Shown: positions 1 to 9,610, counted from the first letter of the stretch. The stretch: DNA of 64,000 nt from Acidobacteriota bacterium (GCA_018268715.1 JAFDVZ010000009.1:1-64000); one strand, 5' to 3'. The notes: generated from the letters alone by a model not told the origin. Made by a program: numbers and translations.

Positions 1-601
1 GGTGGCCCCCGGCCATGCATGGTTGAAAATTGAATACTTACGGGCCCTCGACCAGCCCGAACCCGGCGATTGGGGCCCGAAAACGGCCTCCGAGGCGCCC
101 CAAAAACGCCGCATTTCCGGCCGACGGACTCCCGAAATTCCACAAAAAGGACGTTGGGCCCTTGCACGTCAGCGACAAGGTCCTTTACTTCTGCGCCTGC
201 TAGGCGCTCTCCCTACTGCCGGTGATCGGATTCCGGGACCGGCGGGGGAGCATCGTCGGGGGCCTCTCGACGTTCATCCTGGGCCGGCTTCTCGAAGGCG
301 CCCAACACTTCACGCCGCGCCGTGATCGCTCTCCTTCTTCTACCTCACTCGCCCCACAAAGCCCTTTCGGCCCCGCGCAGCCCATTCCCCCTCCTCGAGT
401 GTGACCAACAGGCCAGAGGCGTCTCTGCTCATATCAGCTTTCCTGGAATGAACGTCGACGGGACGGCGCAAAGGTTCGCCGGCGTACCGGTAGGGCATGA
501 AACCCTCGCCACCACAGGACTCATCGAACGTCCAGGCGGGCAAAGAGAAGAACGAACCGAGAATCCGTCCACCCCACTGCAATTGCCCGCGCAGCCTTCG
601 C
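1..601. other. Left-edge region without a convincing gene
   Basis: No reading frame here shows a recognisable domain, a good ribosome binding site or a signal peptide. Several short frames of 60-115 codons exist on both strands, but they overlap each other and are rich in Arg and Pro, as expected of spurious frames in GC-rich DNA. The stretch may hold the end of a gene that starts left of the window, a decayed gene, or the 3' flank of the minus-strand lactonase gene that ends at 602. Confidence 0.5.
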
Positions 602-1747
602 CTATAGAACGGGCGCGAACACGATGCAGACAGGCGAACCGAGCTCGAACTTCTGCCCGGTGCCGGTGAGCTTGCCCGTCTTCGGGTCGAGCTTCAAGAG
701 CGTGAAGTTGTTCGAATCCTGACCTTCGGCGAACAAGTAGGTGCCGCCGGGGGCGATGGCGAAGTGACGGGGAGTCTTCACACCGAGCGGGGCCGCCTCG
801 ACCATCTTCAAGGTCCCGTCGGACGCGATAGAGAACACCGCGACGCTGTCATGGCCGCGATTCGATGCGTACAGGAACTTCCCGTTGGGATGCACTTCGA
901 TTTCGGCGTCCGAGTTGTTGCCGGTGAACCCTTCGGGCAACGTCGAGATAGTCTGCTTTTCGGTGAGCGTCCCTTTCGCGGCATCCCAGTCGAAGGCCGT
1001 CACGTTCGAGAAGAGTTCGTTGGCGGAGTAGGCGAACTTGCCTTTCGGGTGGAATGCAAAGTGACGTGGCCCCGATCCCGGCTTCAGCGAGGCCGCCGGC
1101 GGATCGTTGGGCGTCAGGGTACCCTTCTGCGCATCGAACTTGTAAACCATCAGCTTGTCGATACCGAGGTCGGCCGCGATCACAAATTTGTTGTCCGCCG
1201 AAGCATAGATCGAATGCCCGTGCGGCTCGCGTTGCCGGCCCTTGTTGACGCTGGAGCCGGCGTGTTGGATGGCGGCCGTGGCTTCGCCTAACGATCCGTC
1301 GGCCCGGATGGGCAGCACAGCGATGGAGCCTCCCCCGTAGTTCGCCACCAGAACGAACTTGCCTGTGCGATCAATGCTCACGTGACAAGGTCCGTCGCCG
1401 TGTGACGAGACCGTGTTCAGGGCGGTCAGTTTGCCGCCGAGTTCCATGCGGAAGGCCGTAACGGAACCGGTGCGCTGACCGTTGAAACGGCCCACCTCGT
1501 TCGCCGCGTACAGGTACTTGTGGCTGGGGTGGACGACCAGGAAGGTCGGATTCGGCGTCTCCGCGACGAGGCCGAGCGATTCAACCTTCGCGGTCGCGGG
1601 ATCGAACTTATATTGATAAATGCCCTTGCTCGATTTGCCCGTGTAGGTTCCGACATAGAAATAGTACGCGCCCTTCTCGGCGGCGACGGCGGATGCGGCC
1701 GTCATGGCGGCGAGCGCTAGACCCAGAGCGGGCTTCAGGAATGCCAT
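602..1747 (-). CDS. Secreted lactonase-family seven-bladed beta-propeller protein
   Basis: 381 residues with an N-terminal signal peptide (hydrophobic residues about 5-22, cleavage near AVAA). The mature part has the repeated blade pattern of the 6-phosphogluconolactonase-like (YbhE/Pgl, PF10282) family: FYVGTYT at the start, then HPSHKYLYAANE, GKFVLVANYGGGS, PHGHSIY, GPRHFAFHPKGKFAYSANE and NGKFLYASNRGHDS. Cytoplasmic Pgl hydrolyses 6-phosphogluconolactone. This copy looks exported, so a periplasmic sugar lactone or a structural role is as likely; the substrate is not readable. Length fits the family. No pentose phosphate gene is adjacent. The fold is sure, the reaction is not. Confidence 0.85.
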   Translation of the reverse strand: MAFLKPALGLALAAMTAASAVAAEKGAYYFYVGTYTGKSSKGIYQYKFDPATAKVESLGLVAETPNPTFLVVHPSHKYLYAANEVGRFNGQRTGSVTAFRMELGGKLTALNTVSSHGDGPCHVSIDRTGKFVLVANYGGGSIAVLPIRADGSLGEATAAIQHAGSSVNKGRQREPHGHSIYASADNKFVIAADLGIDKLMVYKFDAQKGTLTPNDPPAASLKPGSGPRHFAFHPKGKFAYSANELFSNVTAFDWDAAKGTLTEKQTISTLPEGFTGNNSDAEIEVHPNGKFLYASNRGHDSVAVFSIASDGTLKMVEAAPLGVKTPRHFAIAPGGTYLFAEGQDSNNFTLLKLDPKTGKLTGTGQKFELGSPVCIVFAPVL

Positions 1748-1785
1748 TCAAGATTTCCTTTCGTACCGATGGTATCAGCAGATCA

Positions 1786-2745
1786 TCAGGCCAGGCGCTG
1801 GTCGATCCAATCGAGCACGACCGGATCGAGCCAGAAGCGAGGCTCGCCTCGTGAGATGAATCCCAGGTGACCGCCGTGGGGAACCGCGAGCAGTCGCAAG
1901 TTCGGGTTCGCGGCGAAGGCCGGATGGCTATAGACGGCGAAGGGGATCAGCGGGTCGTCAACGGCCTGGACGATGAGGGTGGGTACCGCGACGCCGGCGA
2001 GGAAGTTCCTCGAGGACTGCGTTGCGTAGTAGTTGTCCGCCGTTCCGAAGCCGAAGAAACGGGCGGTGTACAGGTTGTCGAAGTCGTAGACGGTGCGGAC
2101 TTCGTCGAGGCGGGAGACGTCGTAGAGTGACGGGTGCTGGCGGGCGCGCGTTCGAATTCGCTCCTTCAGGCGGCGCAGGAATCGTTGGGCGTAGAGGAGA
2201 TTCGCCCGCTGCTCGAGACGCTTGACGCAGGCGGCCAGGTCGATGGGAGTCGAGACGGCGATGACTCCCGCGAGCAGTTCTTTCGCGGCGGGTCCCAGTT
2301 CGCCGGCGAGTTTCAGCGACACGTTGCCGCCCAGGGAGAATCCCCCGAGGAAGATCGGCGCGGCGGACGCGCGGGCCAGTTCGCGCAAAACGTGGAGCAG
2401 GTCCGATGTTTGGCCCGCGTGGTAGTTGCTGGGGGCGAGATCTTCCGTGCCTCCGCAACTGCGCATGTTGAAGCGATGAACGCTGAGGCCCGCTTCGAGC
2501 GCGTGCTGCGCCATGCTGCGCTTGTAGCCGGCTTCGTGCGAGCCTTCCAGTCCGTGCACCAGCACTAACTGGGCTCGCGGGGCGTCGTGAGGCGACTGCG
2601 AGTAGACCACCACTTGCACGTCCGGTTCGGTCCGGAACAGGCGCCGGGTGACGGGGTAGCGCGCCGTATCGAGTTTACGGGGCCAGAAGTTGCCGATGAT
2701 GGTGAGCAGGTGCGGATTCGTGACCAGGGGACGGAAGGGCTTCAA
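1786..2745 (-). CDS. Alpha/beta hydrolase, YheT/ABHD type
   Basis: 319 residues. The opening block (PHLLTIIGNFWP) is typical of the YheT family of bacterial alpha/beta hydrolases related to ABHD1/3 lipases. The nucleophile elbow is GFSLGGN with Ser137, the acid is probably Asp263 or Asp264 in AVDDPLIPF, and the base is His293 in HGGHLGF. The oxyanion region is LVHGLEGS at 62-69. All triad residues are present, so the protein should be an active esterase or hydrolase, probably cytoplasmic or membrane-associated because no signal peptide is seen. The substrate is unknown. It lies 38 bases upstream of the lactonase gene on the same strand and could be co-transcribed with it. Confidence 0.85.
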   Translation of the reverse strand: MKPFRPLVTNPHLLTIIGNFWPRKLDTARYPVTRRLFRTEPDVQVVVYSQSPHDAPRAQLVLVHGLEGSHEAGYKRSMAQHALEAGLSVHRFNMRSCGGTEDLAPSNYHAGQTSDLLHVLRELARASAAPIFLGGFSLGGNVSLKLAGELGPAAKELLAGVIAVSTPIDLAACVKRLEQRANLLYAQRFLRRLKERIRTRARQHPSLYDVSRLDEVRTVYDFDNLYTARFFGFGTADNYYATQSSRNFLAGVAVPTLIVQAVDDPLIPFAVYSHPAFAANPNLRLLAVPHGGHLGFISRGEPRFWLDPVVLDWIDQRLA

Positions 2746-2783
2746 TCCGCTAGTGTAACGAAGCCCGTCCGGCCCTGGTTCGG

Positions 2784-4052
2784 TTAGCGGCCGTTGAATT
2801 CGCGTACGGCGTCGATCATCGCCACGATGTTGTCCACCGGCGTCGCCGCCTGGATGTTGTGAATCGCGTTGAACACGAAGCCGCCGCCCTCCGCGAACAG
2901 TTCGCAGCGGCGTAGCACCTGCTCTCGGACTTCAGCCGGCGTACCGAACGGCAGCGTCTGCTGGGTGTCGACGCCTCCGCCCCAGAAGACGATGTCGCGG
3001 CCGTAGGTTTGTTTTAGCGTTTCCGGGTCCATGCCCGTCGCCGAGCATTGCACCGGGTTCAGGATGTCGAAGCCGCACTCGACAAAGGACGGAACGAACT
3101 TCGACACGGCTCCACAGGAGTGCTTAAACGTCTTCCAAGGCGTGTGCTGGTGGATCCAATCGTTGATGCGGCGGTAGTAAGGCAGCCACAGCTCGCTCAA
3201 CGTCTTGACCGAACAGAACGCCGAGGTCTGCGTGCCGAAGTCCGTGCCGCAGATGTTCACCACGTCCACCAAGTCGCGCAGACGCGCGGCGAGGCGCTCG
3301 TAGTTGGCCAGCGCAATGTTCACCTGGCCTTCAAAGACCTTGTGCACGTAATCGCGGCGCGACGTGGTTGAGACGTACCACTCGGCCACGTCGCGGATGC
3401 CCTTGGGATGCTTCAACCCAACGCCCGGGACGACTCCGATGTCCCCCAGCGCTGTTCCGCCGAAGTTGGCGATGACGGCGCGGCCAGTCGCGCGCGCCGC
3501 CCGCGCCACCGTTTCGAAATGGTCGAGATCGGCATCCGAGAGCGGGCCGTACTCTTCCAGGTTCTCGGCCGGATTCAGGTTGTCGTCGTCCACGGGGTCT
3601 TGCCGCGTGATGGCGTCAAAGAAGTAGCCGTCCCTTGGCATGCGGCCGCTCGGCGGCGCGGTGAGATCGCCTTGCGGGTAAATCAGCGTGTCGCCGTTGT
3701 CATCCACGGTGACGGTGAAGCCACCGGGCACGAGGATCTCCAGGCCGTCGTACATGCGCCAGGGCTTCCAATCCGTCATTGGGAAGCCGTACCGTGTGTT
3801 GAGGCCGCGGATGCCTTCCGTATCGATGCCCATCGCGTCCTTCAGGTCGCCCGCGACTTCGCCGAGCATGGCGCCCGGATCGAGCACTTTCACCGGCTCG
3901 TGTCCGAGACCGTAATAGCGACGTAGCGCCGCCACGCAACTGATGTGAACGCCTGAAACGTTGGTGCTGCCGAAGTCGACGGGCACACGGTCCGGCGCGT
4001 GATGGGCCAGCGATACGCGCACCCGGTCAGCGGAAAGCGTCTGGGGGGCCAT
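2784..4052 (-). CDS. Uroporphyrinogen decarboxylase-fold methyltransferase-like protein
   Basis: 422 residues related to the UroD superfamily. It is longer than and different from HemE, and resembles the corrinoid-dependent methyltransferase branch (MtaA/CmuA-like). The HSCG block near residue 315 (WKTFKHSCGAV) and ILNPVQCSA match the zinc-binding and active-site region of such methyltransferases rather than the arginine-rich substrate pocket of HemE. The start lies one base downstream of the leuA stop, so the two are probably one transcript. No corrinoid protein or activase is next to it. Many Solibacter-type genomes carry several such genes of unknown substrate, often near sugar catabolism genes; that last point is from memory. 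Confidence 0.75.
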   Translation of the reverse strand: MAPQTLSADRVRVSLAHHAPDRVPVDFGSTNVSGVHISCVAALRRYYGLGHEPVKVLDPGAMLGEVAGDLKDAMGIDTEGIRGLNTRYGFPMTDWKPWRMYDGLEILVPGGFTVTVDDNGDTLIYPQGDLTAPPSGRMPRDGYFFDAITRQDPVDDDNLNPAENLEEYGPLSDADLDHFETVARAARATGRAVIANFGGTALGDIGVVPGVGLKHPKGIRDVAEWYVSTTSRRDYVHKVFEGQVNIALANYERLAARLRDLVDVVNICGTDFGTQTSAFCSVKTLSELWLPYYRRINDWIHQHTPWKTFKHSCGAVSKFVPSFVECGFDILNPVQCSATGMDPETLKQTYGRDIVFWGGGVDTQQTLPFGTPAEVREQVLRRCELFAEGGGFVFNAIHNIQAATPVDNIVAMIDAVREFNGR

Positions 4053-4053
4053 C

Positions 4054-5586
4054 TCAGAGCCCCGCCAGTTTGTTCAGCCCGTCGATGTAGGCTTTCACAC
4101 TGGCTTCGACGACGTCCGTGGATGCGCCGCGACCCGTAACGCGACGTCCCTCCGTCTCGAGCACCACGGTGACTTCGCCGATCGCCTCCGTGCCGCTTGT
4201 GACGGCGCGAATGTCATATCGTGCGAGCCGCACCGAACGCCCCACCACGACCAGCAGCGCCTTGTAGGCGGCGTCCACCGGGCCGTCGCCGACCGCCGCG
4301 CCATCCTTCACCACATCGCCGACGCGGAGGCGGATGCTGGCGGTGGGGATGGCCGACGTGCCGCTGAAGAACTGCAGATATTCGAGCTTGTAGGTCTCCG
4401 GAACGGAGTGCAACTCGTCGGCGAGGATCGCCGCCAGGTCTTCGTCAAAAACCTCCTGCTTCTTGTCGGCGACCTTCAGGAAGCGCTCGTAGGTGCGATC
4501 CAGCTCTTCGTGCGAGAGCGCGTGGCCCAACTTCTCGAGGCGATCGCGCAAGCCGGCGCGGCCTGTGCGGGCGGTTAAAACGACACGGCTCTGCGCGAGT
4601 CCTACGTGCTCGGGCAGCATGATCTCGTAGGTCTCCCGGTCCTTCAGAAAGCCGTCGACGTGGATGCCGGAGCTGTGCGAGAAGGCGTTGGCGCCGATCA
4701 CGGCCTTATTCGGTGGAACGATCATGCCGAGGCTTTCCGCCACCATGCGGCTGGTGCGGTAGAACTCGCGCGTGTCGAGATCGGTGTGCAGGCCCCAATA
4801 GTCGCCGCGTGTGCGCAGCCCCATCACCACCTCTTCGAGCGCGGCGTTGCCGGCCCGCTCTCCGATGCCGTTGATGGTGCCTTCCACCTGCCGCGCTCCG
4901 GCCTTCAAACCCGCCAGCGAGTTGGCGACGGCGAGGCCGAGGTCGTTGTGGCAATGCACGCTGATGGTGGCCCGCTCGATGTTGGGGACGTTCTCCTTGA
5001 GGGATCGGATGAGGGCGCCATACTGTTCGGGGACTGAATAACCCGTGGTGTCCGGGATGTTGACGACGGTGGCGCCGGCGTCGATGGCGGCGGTGATCAT
5101 CTCGAACAGGTAAGCGGGGTCGGCGCGCCCGGAATCCTCGGCGTAGAACTCGACGTCGTCGGCGAACGTCCGGGCGAGGGTAACGGCGTGGCGGGCCATC
5201 TCGACCAGCTTGGCCTTCTTTTCGGCCATCGTACGACCGTATTTGTCGTCGCCGAACTTGCCGCGGACGTGAATATCGGAAACGCCGATGCCCGTGTGGA
5301 TGCGCGGCCGCCTGGCCTTGGCAAGGGCCCGGCCGCAGGCTTCGATGTCGGCGGGGACGGCGCGAGAGAGCGCGCAGATGGCCGGTCCTTCGATTTCCTG
5401 GCCGATCTGCTGGACCGCTTCGAAGTCCTCCGGAGAGGAGTTCGGATACCCCGCCTCGATCACGTCGACGCGGAGACGCGCGAGCTGCCGCGCGATGTTC
5501 ATCTTTTCCCGGCGGCCGAGGCGGGTGCCCGCCGCCTGTTCGCCATCCCTGAGTGTCGTGTCGAATACGAAGACTTTTTCTGACAT
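4054..5586 (-). CDS. leuA: 2-isopropylmalate synthase
   Basis: 510 residues from the ATG at 5586. Condenses acetyl-CoA with 2-oxoisovalerate, the first step of leucine synthesis. The N-terminal TIM barrel has the metal and substrate signature FDTTLRDGEQAAG, the HCHNDLGLA metal-binding block and NGIGERAGNAALEEV. The C-terminal third (from about residue 370) is the LeuA allosteric domain that binds leucine, so feedback control is expected. An upstream in-frame start at 5613 would add nine residues, but MSEK is the better N-terminus because the catalytic barrel starts right after it. Citramalate or homocitrate synthase is an alternative in this superfamily; length and motifs favour LeuA. The start faces paaK across a 70-base divergent promoter region. 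Confidence 0.93.
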   Translation of the reverse strand: MSEKVFVFDTTLRDGEQAAGTRLGRREKMNIARQLARLRVDVIEAGYPNSSPEDFEAVQQIGQEIEGPAICALSRAVPADIEACGRALAKARRPRIHTGIGVSDIHVRGKFGDDKYGRTMAEKKAKLVEMARHAVTLARTFADDVEFYAEDSGRADPAYLFEMITAAIDAGATVVNIPDTTGYSVPEQYGALIRSLKENVPNIERATISVHCHNDLGLAVANSLAGLKAGARQVEGTINGIGERAGNAALEEVVMGLRTRGDYWGLHTDLDTREFYRTSRMVAESLGMIVPPNKAVIGANAFSHSSGIHVDGFLKDRETYEIMLPEHVGLAQSRVVLTARTGRAGLRDRLEKLGHALSHEELDRTYERFLKVADKKQEVFDEDLAAILADELHSVPETYKLEYLQFFSGTSAIPTASIRLRVGDVVKDGAAVGDGPVDAAYKALLVVVGRSVRLARYDIRAVTSGTEAIGEVTVVLETEGRRVTGRGASTDVVEASVKAYIDGLNKLAGL

Positions 5587-5656
5587 AGATTTGCCGCGAC
5601 CGGCGGTTTCCAATAAACTACTCTTTTAATCTTATTCCCGCAAGGATGCCCATCGA

Positions 5657-6991
5657 ATGAGCGCCGCACCGAAAGCGAGCCCGCCCGTGTTCCACCCCGT
5701 CAGCGCCCCTGACTACCTTCCGACGCCCCAACTGCGAGAACTGCAGCTGATGCGGCTCAAGGCTATTGTCGCGCGCGGATGGGACCGCGTGCCGCTCGAG
5801 AGGAAGCGCATGGAGGCGCGGGGACTCACGCCCGAACACATCGCCTCATTGCCCGACATCGCGAAGCTGCCGTTCACCGTGAAAAGCGACCTGCGCGACA
5901 CCTACCCGTTCGGACTCTTCGCGAGCCCGATGGAGGAGATTGTCCGGCTGCACGCATCGAGCGGAACCACCGGAAAGCCTATCGTGGTGGCCTACACGCA
6001 GCAGGACGTGAACGTCTGGACCTCCGTGATGGTGCGCAGTTTCGCCATCTGCGGCCTGCATCACGGCGACGTCATTCAGAACGCCTATGGCTACGGGCTG
6101 TTCACCGGCGGGCTGGGCGCTCACTACGGGGGCGAGGGCCTGGGCGCCACGGTGATCCCGATTTCGGGAGGCAACACGGACCGACAGATCATGGTTATGA
6201 AGGATTTTCGCGTGACGGCGATCTGCTCGACGCCGAGCTACTTCCTACACCTGATCGAACGGGCGGCGCAGTTGGACGTCGACATCCGCGAACTGCCCCT
6301 TCGCGCCGGCGTGTTCGGCGCGGAGCCGTGGACCGAGGGCATGCGCAAACGCATCGAGGCGCTGACGGGCATCCGCGCCTTCGACATCTACGGTCTGTCG
6401 GAGATCATCGGGCCGGGAGTGGCCGTGGAATGTCCCCATCAGGACGGGCTGCACATTTTCGAGGATCACTTCTATCCAGAGATTGTCGACCCGGACACCG
6501 GCGCCGTGCTGCCCGATGGCGAGGAGGGCGAACTGGTGCTGACAACGCTCAGCAAGTTCGCCATGCCGATGATTCGCTATCGGACGCGCGACATCACGTC
6601 GCTCATCGCCGAGCCGTGCCCGTGCGGACGCTCGCTGCGACGGATGCGGCGCATCGGCCGCCGCAGTGACGATATGTTGATCATCCGGGGCGTGAATGTG
6701 TTCCCCTCTCAGGTGGAGGCCGCATTGCTCGAGGTGGAAGGCACGCTGCCGCATTATCAAATCATCCTGACGCGGCGGCATGGCCTGGATCAGATGGAGG
6801 TCCAGGTGGAAGTGACGGCGGAAAGCTTCAGCGACAAGATCGGGGCCCTTGAACAGTTGAATGATAAGATCGCCGACGCGATCGAGCACGTGCTGGGGAT
6901 CCGCGTCCTGGTGACTCTGGTGGAGCCGCACACGATTCAGCGCAGCGAGGGGAAGGCGAAGCGGGTGATCGATAAGAGGTCGCAGTCATGA
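5657..6991 (+). CDS. paaK: Phenylacetate-CoA ligase
   Basis: 444 residues, the usual PaaK length. It activates phenylacetate, or a related aryl acid, to the CoA thioester with ATP. The AMP-binding P-loop reads HASSGTTGKP (about residues 98-107), followed by the aryl-binding region with NAYGYGLFTGG and the motif IYGLSEIIGPG. The C-terminal PaaK domain contains DMLIIRGVNVFPSQVE. It overlaps the next gene by an ATGA junction. No paaABCDE epoxidase genes are present, so in this organism the enzyme may serve an anaerobic route, scavenging, or a different aromatic acid. It is transcribed divergently from leuA. Confidence 0.92.
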   Translation: MSAAPKASPPVFHPVSAPDYLPTPQLRELQLMRLKAIVARGWDRVPLERKRMEARGLTPEHIASLPDIAKLPFTVKSDLRDTYPFGLFASPMEEIVRLHASSGTTGKPIVVAYTQQDVNVWTSVMVRSFAICGLHHGDVIQNAYGYGLFTGGLGAHYGGEGLGATVIPISGGNTDRQIMVMKDFRVTAICSTPSYFLHLIERAAQLDVDIRELPLRAGVFGAEPWTEGMRKRIEALTGIRAFDIYGLSEIIGPGVAVECPHQDGLHIFEDHFYPEIVDPDTGAVLPDGEEGELVLTTLSKFAMPMIRYRTRDITSLIAEPCPCGRSLRRMRRIGRRSDDMLIIRGVNVFPSQVEAALLEVEGTLPHYQIILTRRHGLDQMEVQVEVTAESFSDKIGALEQLNDKIADAIEHVLGIRVLVTLVEPHTIQRSEGKAKRVIDKRSQS

Positions 6992-7416
6992 AGATCCAGC
7001 AGTTGTCTGTGTTTTCGGAGAACAAACCGGGCCATATGATCGCGCCGTGCCGACTGCTGGCGGAGGCGGGCATTGATCTGCGCGCGCTGTCGCTGGCCGA
7101 CACGCAACGGTTCGGCATCCTGCGGTTGATCGTGTCGGACTGGCGGAAGGCGAAGGGGCTGCTTGAAGCGTCCGGCGCCGTAGTCAAGGTGACGGAAGTC
7201 CTGGCGGTGGAGGTCCCGGATCATCCCGGCGGCCTGGCGGATGTGCTCGCGTTGTTTGCGGGAACCACCATCAACATCGAGTACATGTACGCGTTCCCGT
7301 TCCGGCGCGGCGAGCGGGCGGTGCTGGTGTTCCGCTTCGACCAGCCCGACGCCGCGGTCTCCCTGCTGCAAAGCGCCGGCATCAACGTGCTGGATGGCGG
7401 CTCGCTGGACGTGTAG
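6988..7416 (+). CDS. Tandem ACT-domain protein linked to PaaK
   Basis: 142 residues made of two ACT domains (about 1-68 and 72-140), the second starting at VPDHPGGLADVLALF. ACT domains bind small ligands, mostly amino acids, and regulate a partner. The ATG overlaps the paaK stop (ATGA), which implies translational coupling. PaaK-linked ACT proteins are a known pairing and probably sense an aromatic amino acid or aryl-acid precursor. The protein has no catalytic domain, so a regulatory role toward the ligase or its supply pathway is the likely job; the ligand is an inference. Confidence 0.88.
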   Translation: MKIQQLSVFSENKPGHMIAPCRLLAEAGIDLRALSLADTQRFGILRLIVSDWRKAKGLLEASGAVVKVTEVLAVEVPDHPGGLADVLALFAGTTINIEYMYAFPFRRGERAVLVFRFDQPDAAVSLLQSAGINVLDGGSLDV

Positions 7417-7439
7417 ACTTACCAGGGAGCCCCCTGGTT

Positions 7440-8363
7440 ATGCCCTGCTTCACCCGCCGGACTTTGTTGGCCGCCGCGACCGCGCCTTTCCTGCGCGGCG
7501 GCGCCCCGTCCTATGTCGTCGAGACGCACATGCACCTGTTCGCCAAGGATCAGGCGCGCTTTCCCTACCATCGGCAAGCCACTTATCGCCCCGAACCGAT
7601 TCCGCTGGACAGCTATGCCGCGTTCGCCTCTCAGGCGGGCATCGCACATACGGTGATCGTGCATCCGGAGCCGTATCAGGACGACCACCGATACCTGGAG
7701 TATTGCTTCGCAAATGAGCCCTCGCCGGGTTTCTTCAAGGGCACATGCCTCTTTGATCCCACCTCGGCGGATACGCCCGCGAGGATGGCGGAACTGGTCC
7801 GCCGGAATCGAGGCCGCATCGTGGCGCTGCGTATCCACGAGAATCGCGAGGCGGGCGTCGCGCCTACCGTGGGCGGCGCCATCCGCGATCGCGATCTGAA
7901 GCACCCTGGGGTGCGCTCGACGTGGCGCAGGGCCCATGAATTGGGGCTCGCGATCCAGATGCACATGATTCCACTCCACGCGCCGGAAGTGGCGGCGCTG
8001 GCGGCCGAGTTCTCCTCGACGCCGGTGATTATCGACCACATGGCGCGGGCTGGACAAGGTACGCCGGAACAGTACGCGCGGGTGCTGGCCATGGCGAGGC
8101 TGGGCAACGTCTACATGAAGTTCTCGGGCCTGAACTACACATCGAAACAGCCGCCGCCGCACCGCGACCTGATGGATCTGGCGCGGCGCACCTACGATGC
8201 CTTTGGCCCGGACCGCATGATCTGGGGCGCGCTGGGGACCACCGCTCCCGAGTTCGCGCAGCATGTCGAGACGCTGGATACCCTTCTCGGGTTCGCCGCC
8301 GAGGCCGATCGCGCGAAGATCCGCGGACTCACGGCGGCGAAGCTATTTGGTTTCCGCGCCTGA
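7440..8363 (+). CDS. Tat-exported amidohydrolase-family protein (TIM barrel)
   Basis: 307 residues. The N-terminus has a twin-arginine pattern (TRRTLLAAATAPFL), so export in a folded state is likely. After it comes VETHMHLF, the first metal-binding HxH-type block of amidohydrolase family 2 (PF04909, related to decarboxylases and 2-pyrone-4,6-dicarboxylate lactonase). HMIPLHAPE and PVIIDHMAR give the further His residues, and RMIWGALGTT replaces the usual WGTDFP end block, so the last Asp is not obvious. It follows the paaK-ACT pair by 23 bases and may be in that operon. Substrate unknown; a lactone or carboxylate is a reasonable guess. Confidence 0.78.
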   Translation: MPCFTRRTLLAAATAPFLRGGAPSYVVETHMHLFAKDQARFPYHRQATYRPEPIPLDSYAAFASQAGIAHTVIVHPEPYQDDHRYLEYCFANEPSPGFFKGTCLFDPTSADTPARMAELVRRNRGRIVALRIHENREAGVAPTVGGAIRDRDLKHPGVRSTWRRAHELGLAIQMHMIPLHAPEVAALAAEFSSTPVIIDHMARAGQGTPEQYARVLAMARLGNVYMKFSGLNYTSKQPPPHRDLMDLARRTYDAFGPDRMIWGALGTTAPEFAQHVETLDTLLGFAAEADRAKIRGLTAAKLFGFRA

Positions 8364-8364
8364 A

Positions 8365-9531
8365 TCACCCAAGCAACTGTTTGGCGATCGTGATGCGCTG
8401 CATGTTGCTGGTGCCTTCATAAATGCGGCCGATCTTGGCGTCGCGGTACAGCTTTTCCACCGGGTAGTCCTTGGTGAATCCGACGCCTCCGAGAATCTCG
8501 ACGGCGCGCGAGGCCACTTGTTCGGCCACCTGCGACGAGTAGTACTTCGCCATCGCCGCTTCGGTGAGAAAAGGCAGGCCGGCGTCACGCAGTCGCGCCG
8601 CGTTGTAGACCAGCAGGCGAGCCGCTTCCACCTCCGTGGCCATCTGGGCCAAATCCAACTGGATCGCCTGGAACTCAGCGATCGCCTTGCCGAATTGCTT
8701 GCGCTGCTTCGAATAGGCGAGCGCGTGATCAAGCGCGCCACGACTTAAGCCCACCATCTGCGCGCCAATACCGATCCGCCCCTCGTTCAGCGTCTCGATG
8801 GCGATTTTATAGCCTTTGCCTACCTCGCCGAGCACATTGACGGCGGGTACGCGACAGTCGTCCAAGATGAGTTCGCAGGTGGACGATGCGCGAATGCCGA
8901 GTTTGTCTTCCTTCTTGCCCACCTGGAATCCCGGGAACCCACGCTCCACGATAAAGCACGTAATTCCCTTGTAGCCGGCCTCCGGCTTCGCGTTTGCGAA
9001 CACTAGAAAGAGACCGGATTCGCCCGCGTTGGTGATCCACAGTTTACGGCCGTTGAGCACCCAGGCGCCGCCATCCGGCCGCGCGGCGGTCTGCAAGGCG
9101 AATGCGTCGGAGCCCGAACCGGCTTCCGACAACGCGTAGGAACCCACCGTGTCGGCCGCCATGCGCGGAAGGTAGCGCTTCTTCTGTTCGTCTGTGCCCC
9201 AACGCAGAATGGCGTTAATGAACAGCGTGTTCTGAACGTCGACGATGACGGCCGTCGACGGATCCACGGCCGCCAGTTCCTCAATCGCGAGAATCGATTG
9301 AAAGAAGGTCCCGGCCTGTCCGCCATACTCCTCCGGGATTTCGATTCCCATTAGACCTAACTCGAACAACTGCTGAATCAGGTCTTTTCGGAAGACGCCC
9401 GCTTCGTCCATTTGCCGGACGTGCGGCGCGATCTGTTCGCGGGCGAACTTCCGCACCACGGTCTGAAACATCCGCTCTTCCTCATTGAGGGCGGTGAGCG
9501 GGGCAACTGCGCGGTTCTCGACCTCGACCAT
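8365..9531 (-). CDS. Acyl-CoA dehydrogenase
   Basis: 388 residues from the ATG at 9531. The open frame extends to 9765, but the extra part is Arg/Ser-rich and runs antisense through the AtzG-like gene, so I reject it. The family signature YALSEAGSGSDAF is in the middle domain, and the catalytic base is Glu372 in IYEGTSNMQ near the C-terminus, the short/medium-chain arrangement. It oxidises an acyl-CoA to the enoyl-CoA and passes electrons to ETF. The chain-length class cannot be read. Its stop lies two bases from the stop of the amidohydrolase gene, so the two are convergent. The neighbouring phenylacetate ligase makes aryl or branched acyl-CoA use possible, but this is inference. Confidence 0.93.
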   Translation of the reverse strand: MVEVENRAVAPLTALNEEERMFQTVVRKFAREQIAPHVRQMDEAGVFRKDLIQQLFELGLMGIEIPEEYGGQAGTFFQSILAIEELAAVDPSTAVIVDVQNTLFINAILRWGTDEQKKRYLPRMAADTVGSYALSEAGSGSDAFALQTAARPDGGAWVLNGRKLWITNAGESGLFLVFANAKPEAGYKGITCFIVERGFPGFQVGKKEDKLGIRASSTCELILDDCRVPAVNVLGEVGKGYKIAIETLNEGRIGIGAQMVGLSRGALDHALAYSKQRKQFGKAIAEFQAIQLDLAQMATEVEAARLLVYNAARLRDAGLPFLTEAAMAKYYSSQVAEQVASRAVEILGGVGFTKDYPVEKLYRDAKIGRIYEGTSNMQRITIAKQLLG

Positions 9532-9610
9532 ACGGACCAATTGTATGATGCCCGGCCCGCGCCGGAAACCGGACTCCGTCCCGTAGTATTCTGCATACTT
9601 GGCCGCCAAC

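Noticed and set aside
2-325. 107-codon open frame at the left edge
   Set aside because: Arg/Pro-rich, no domain, overlapped by other frames, no ribosome site, and it may only be a fragment of chance coding in GC-rich DNA.
709-719. tRNA-like T-loop string GTTCGAATCCT and a similar one at 42402
   Set aside because: Both lie inside conserved protein genes and no cloverleaf can be folded around them.
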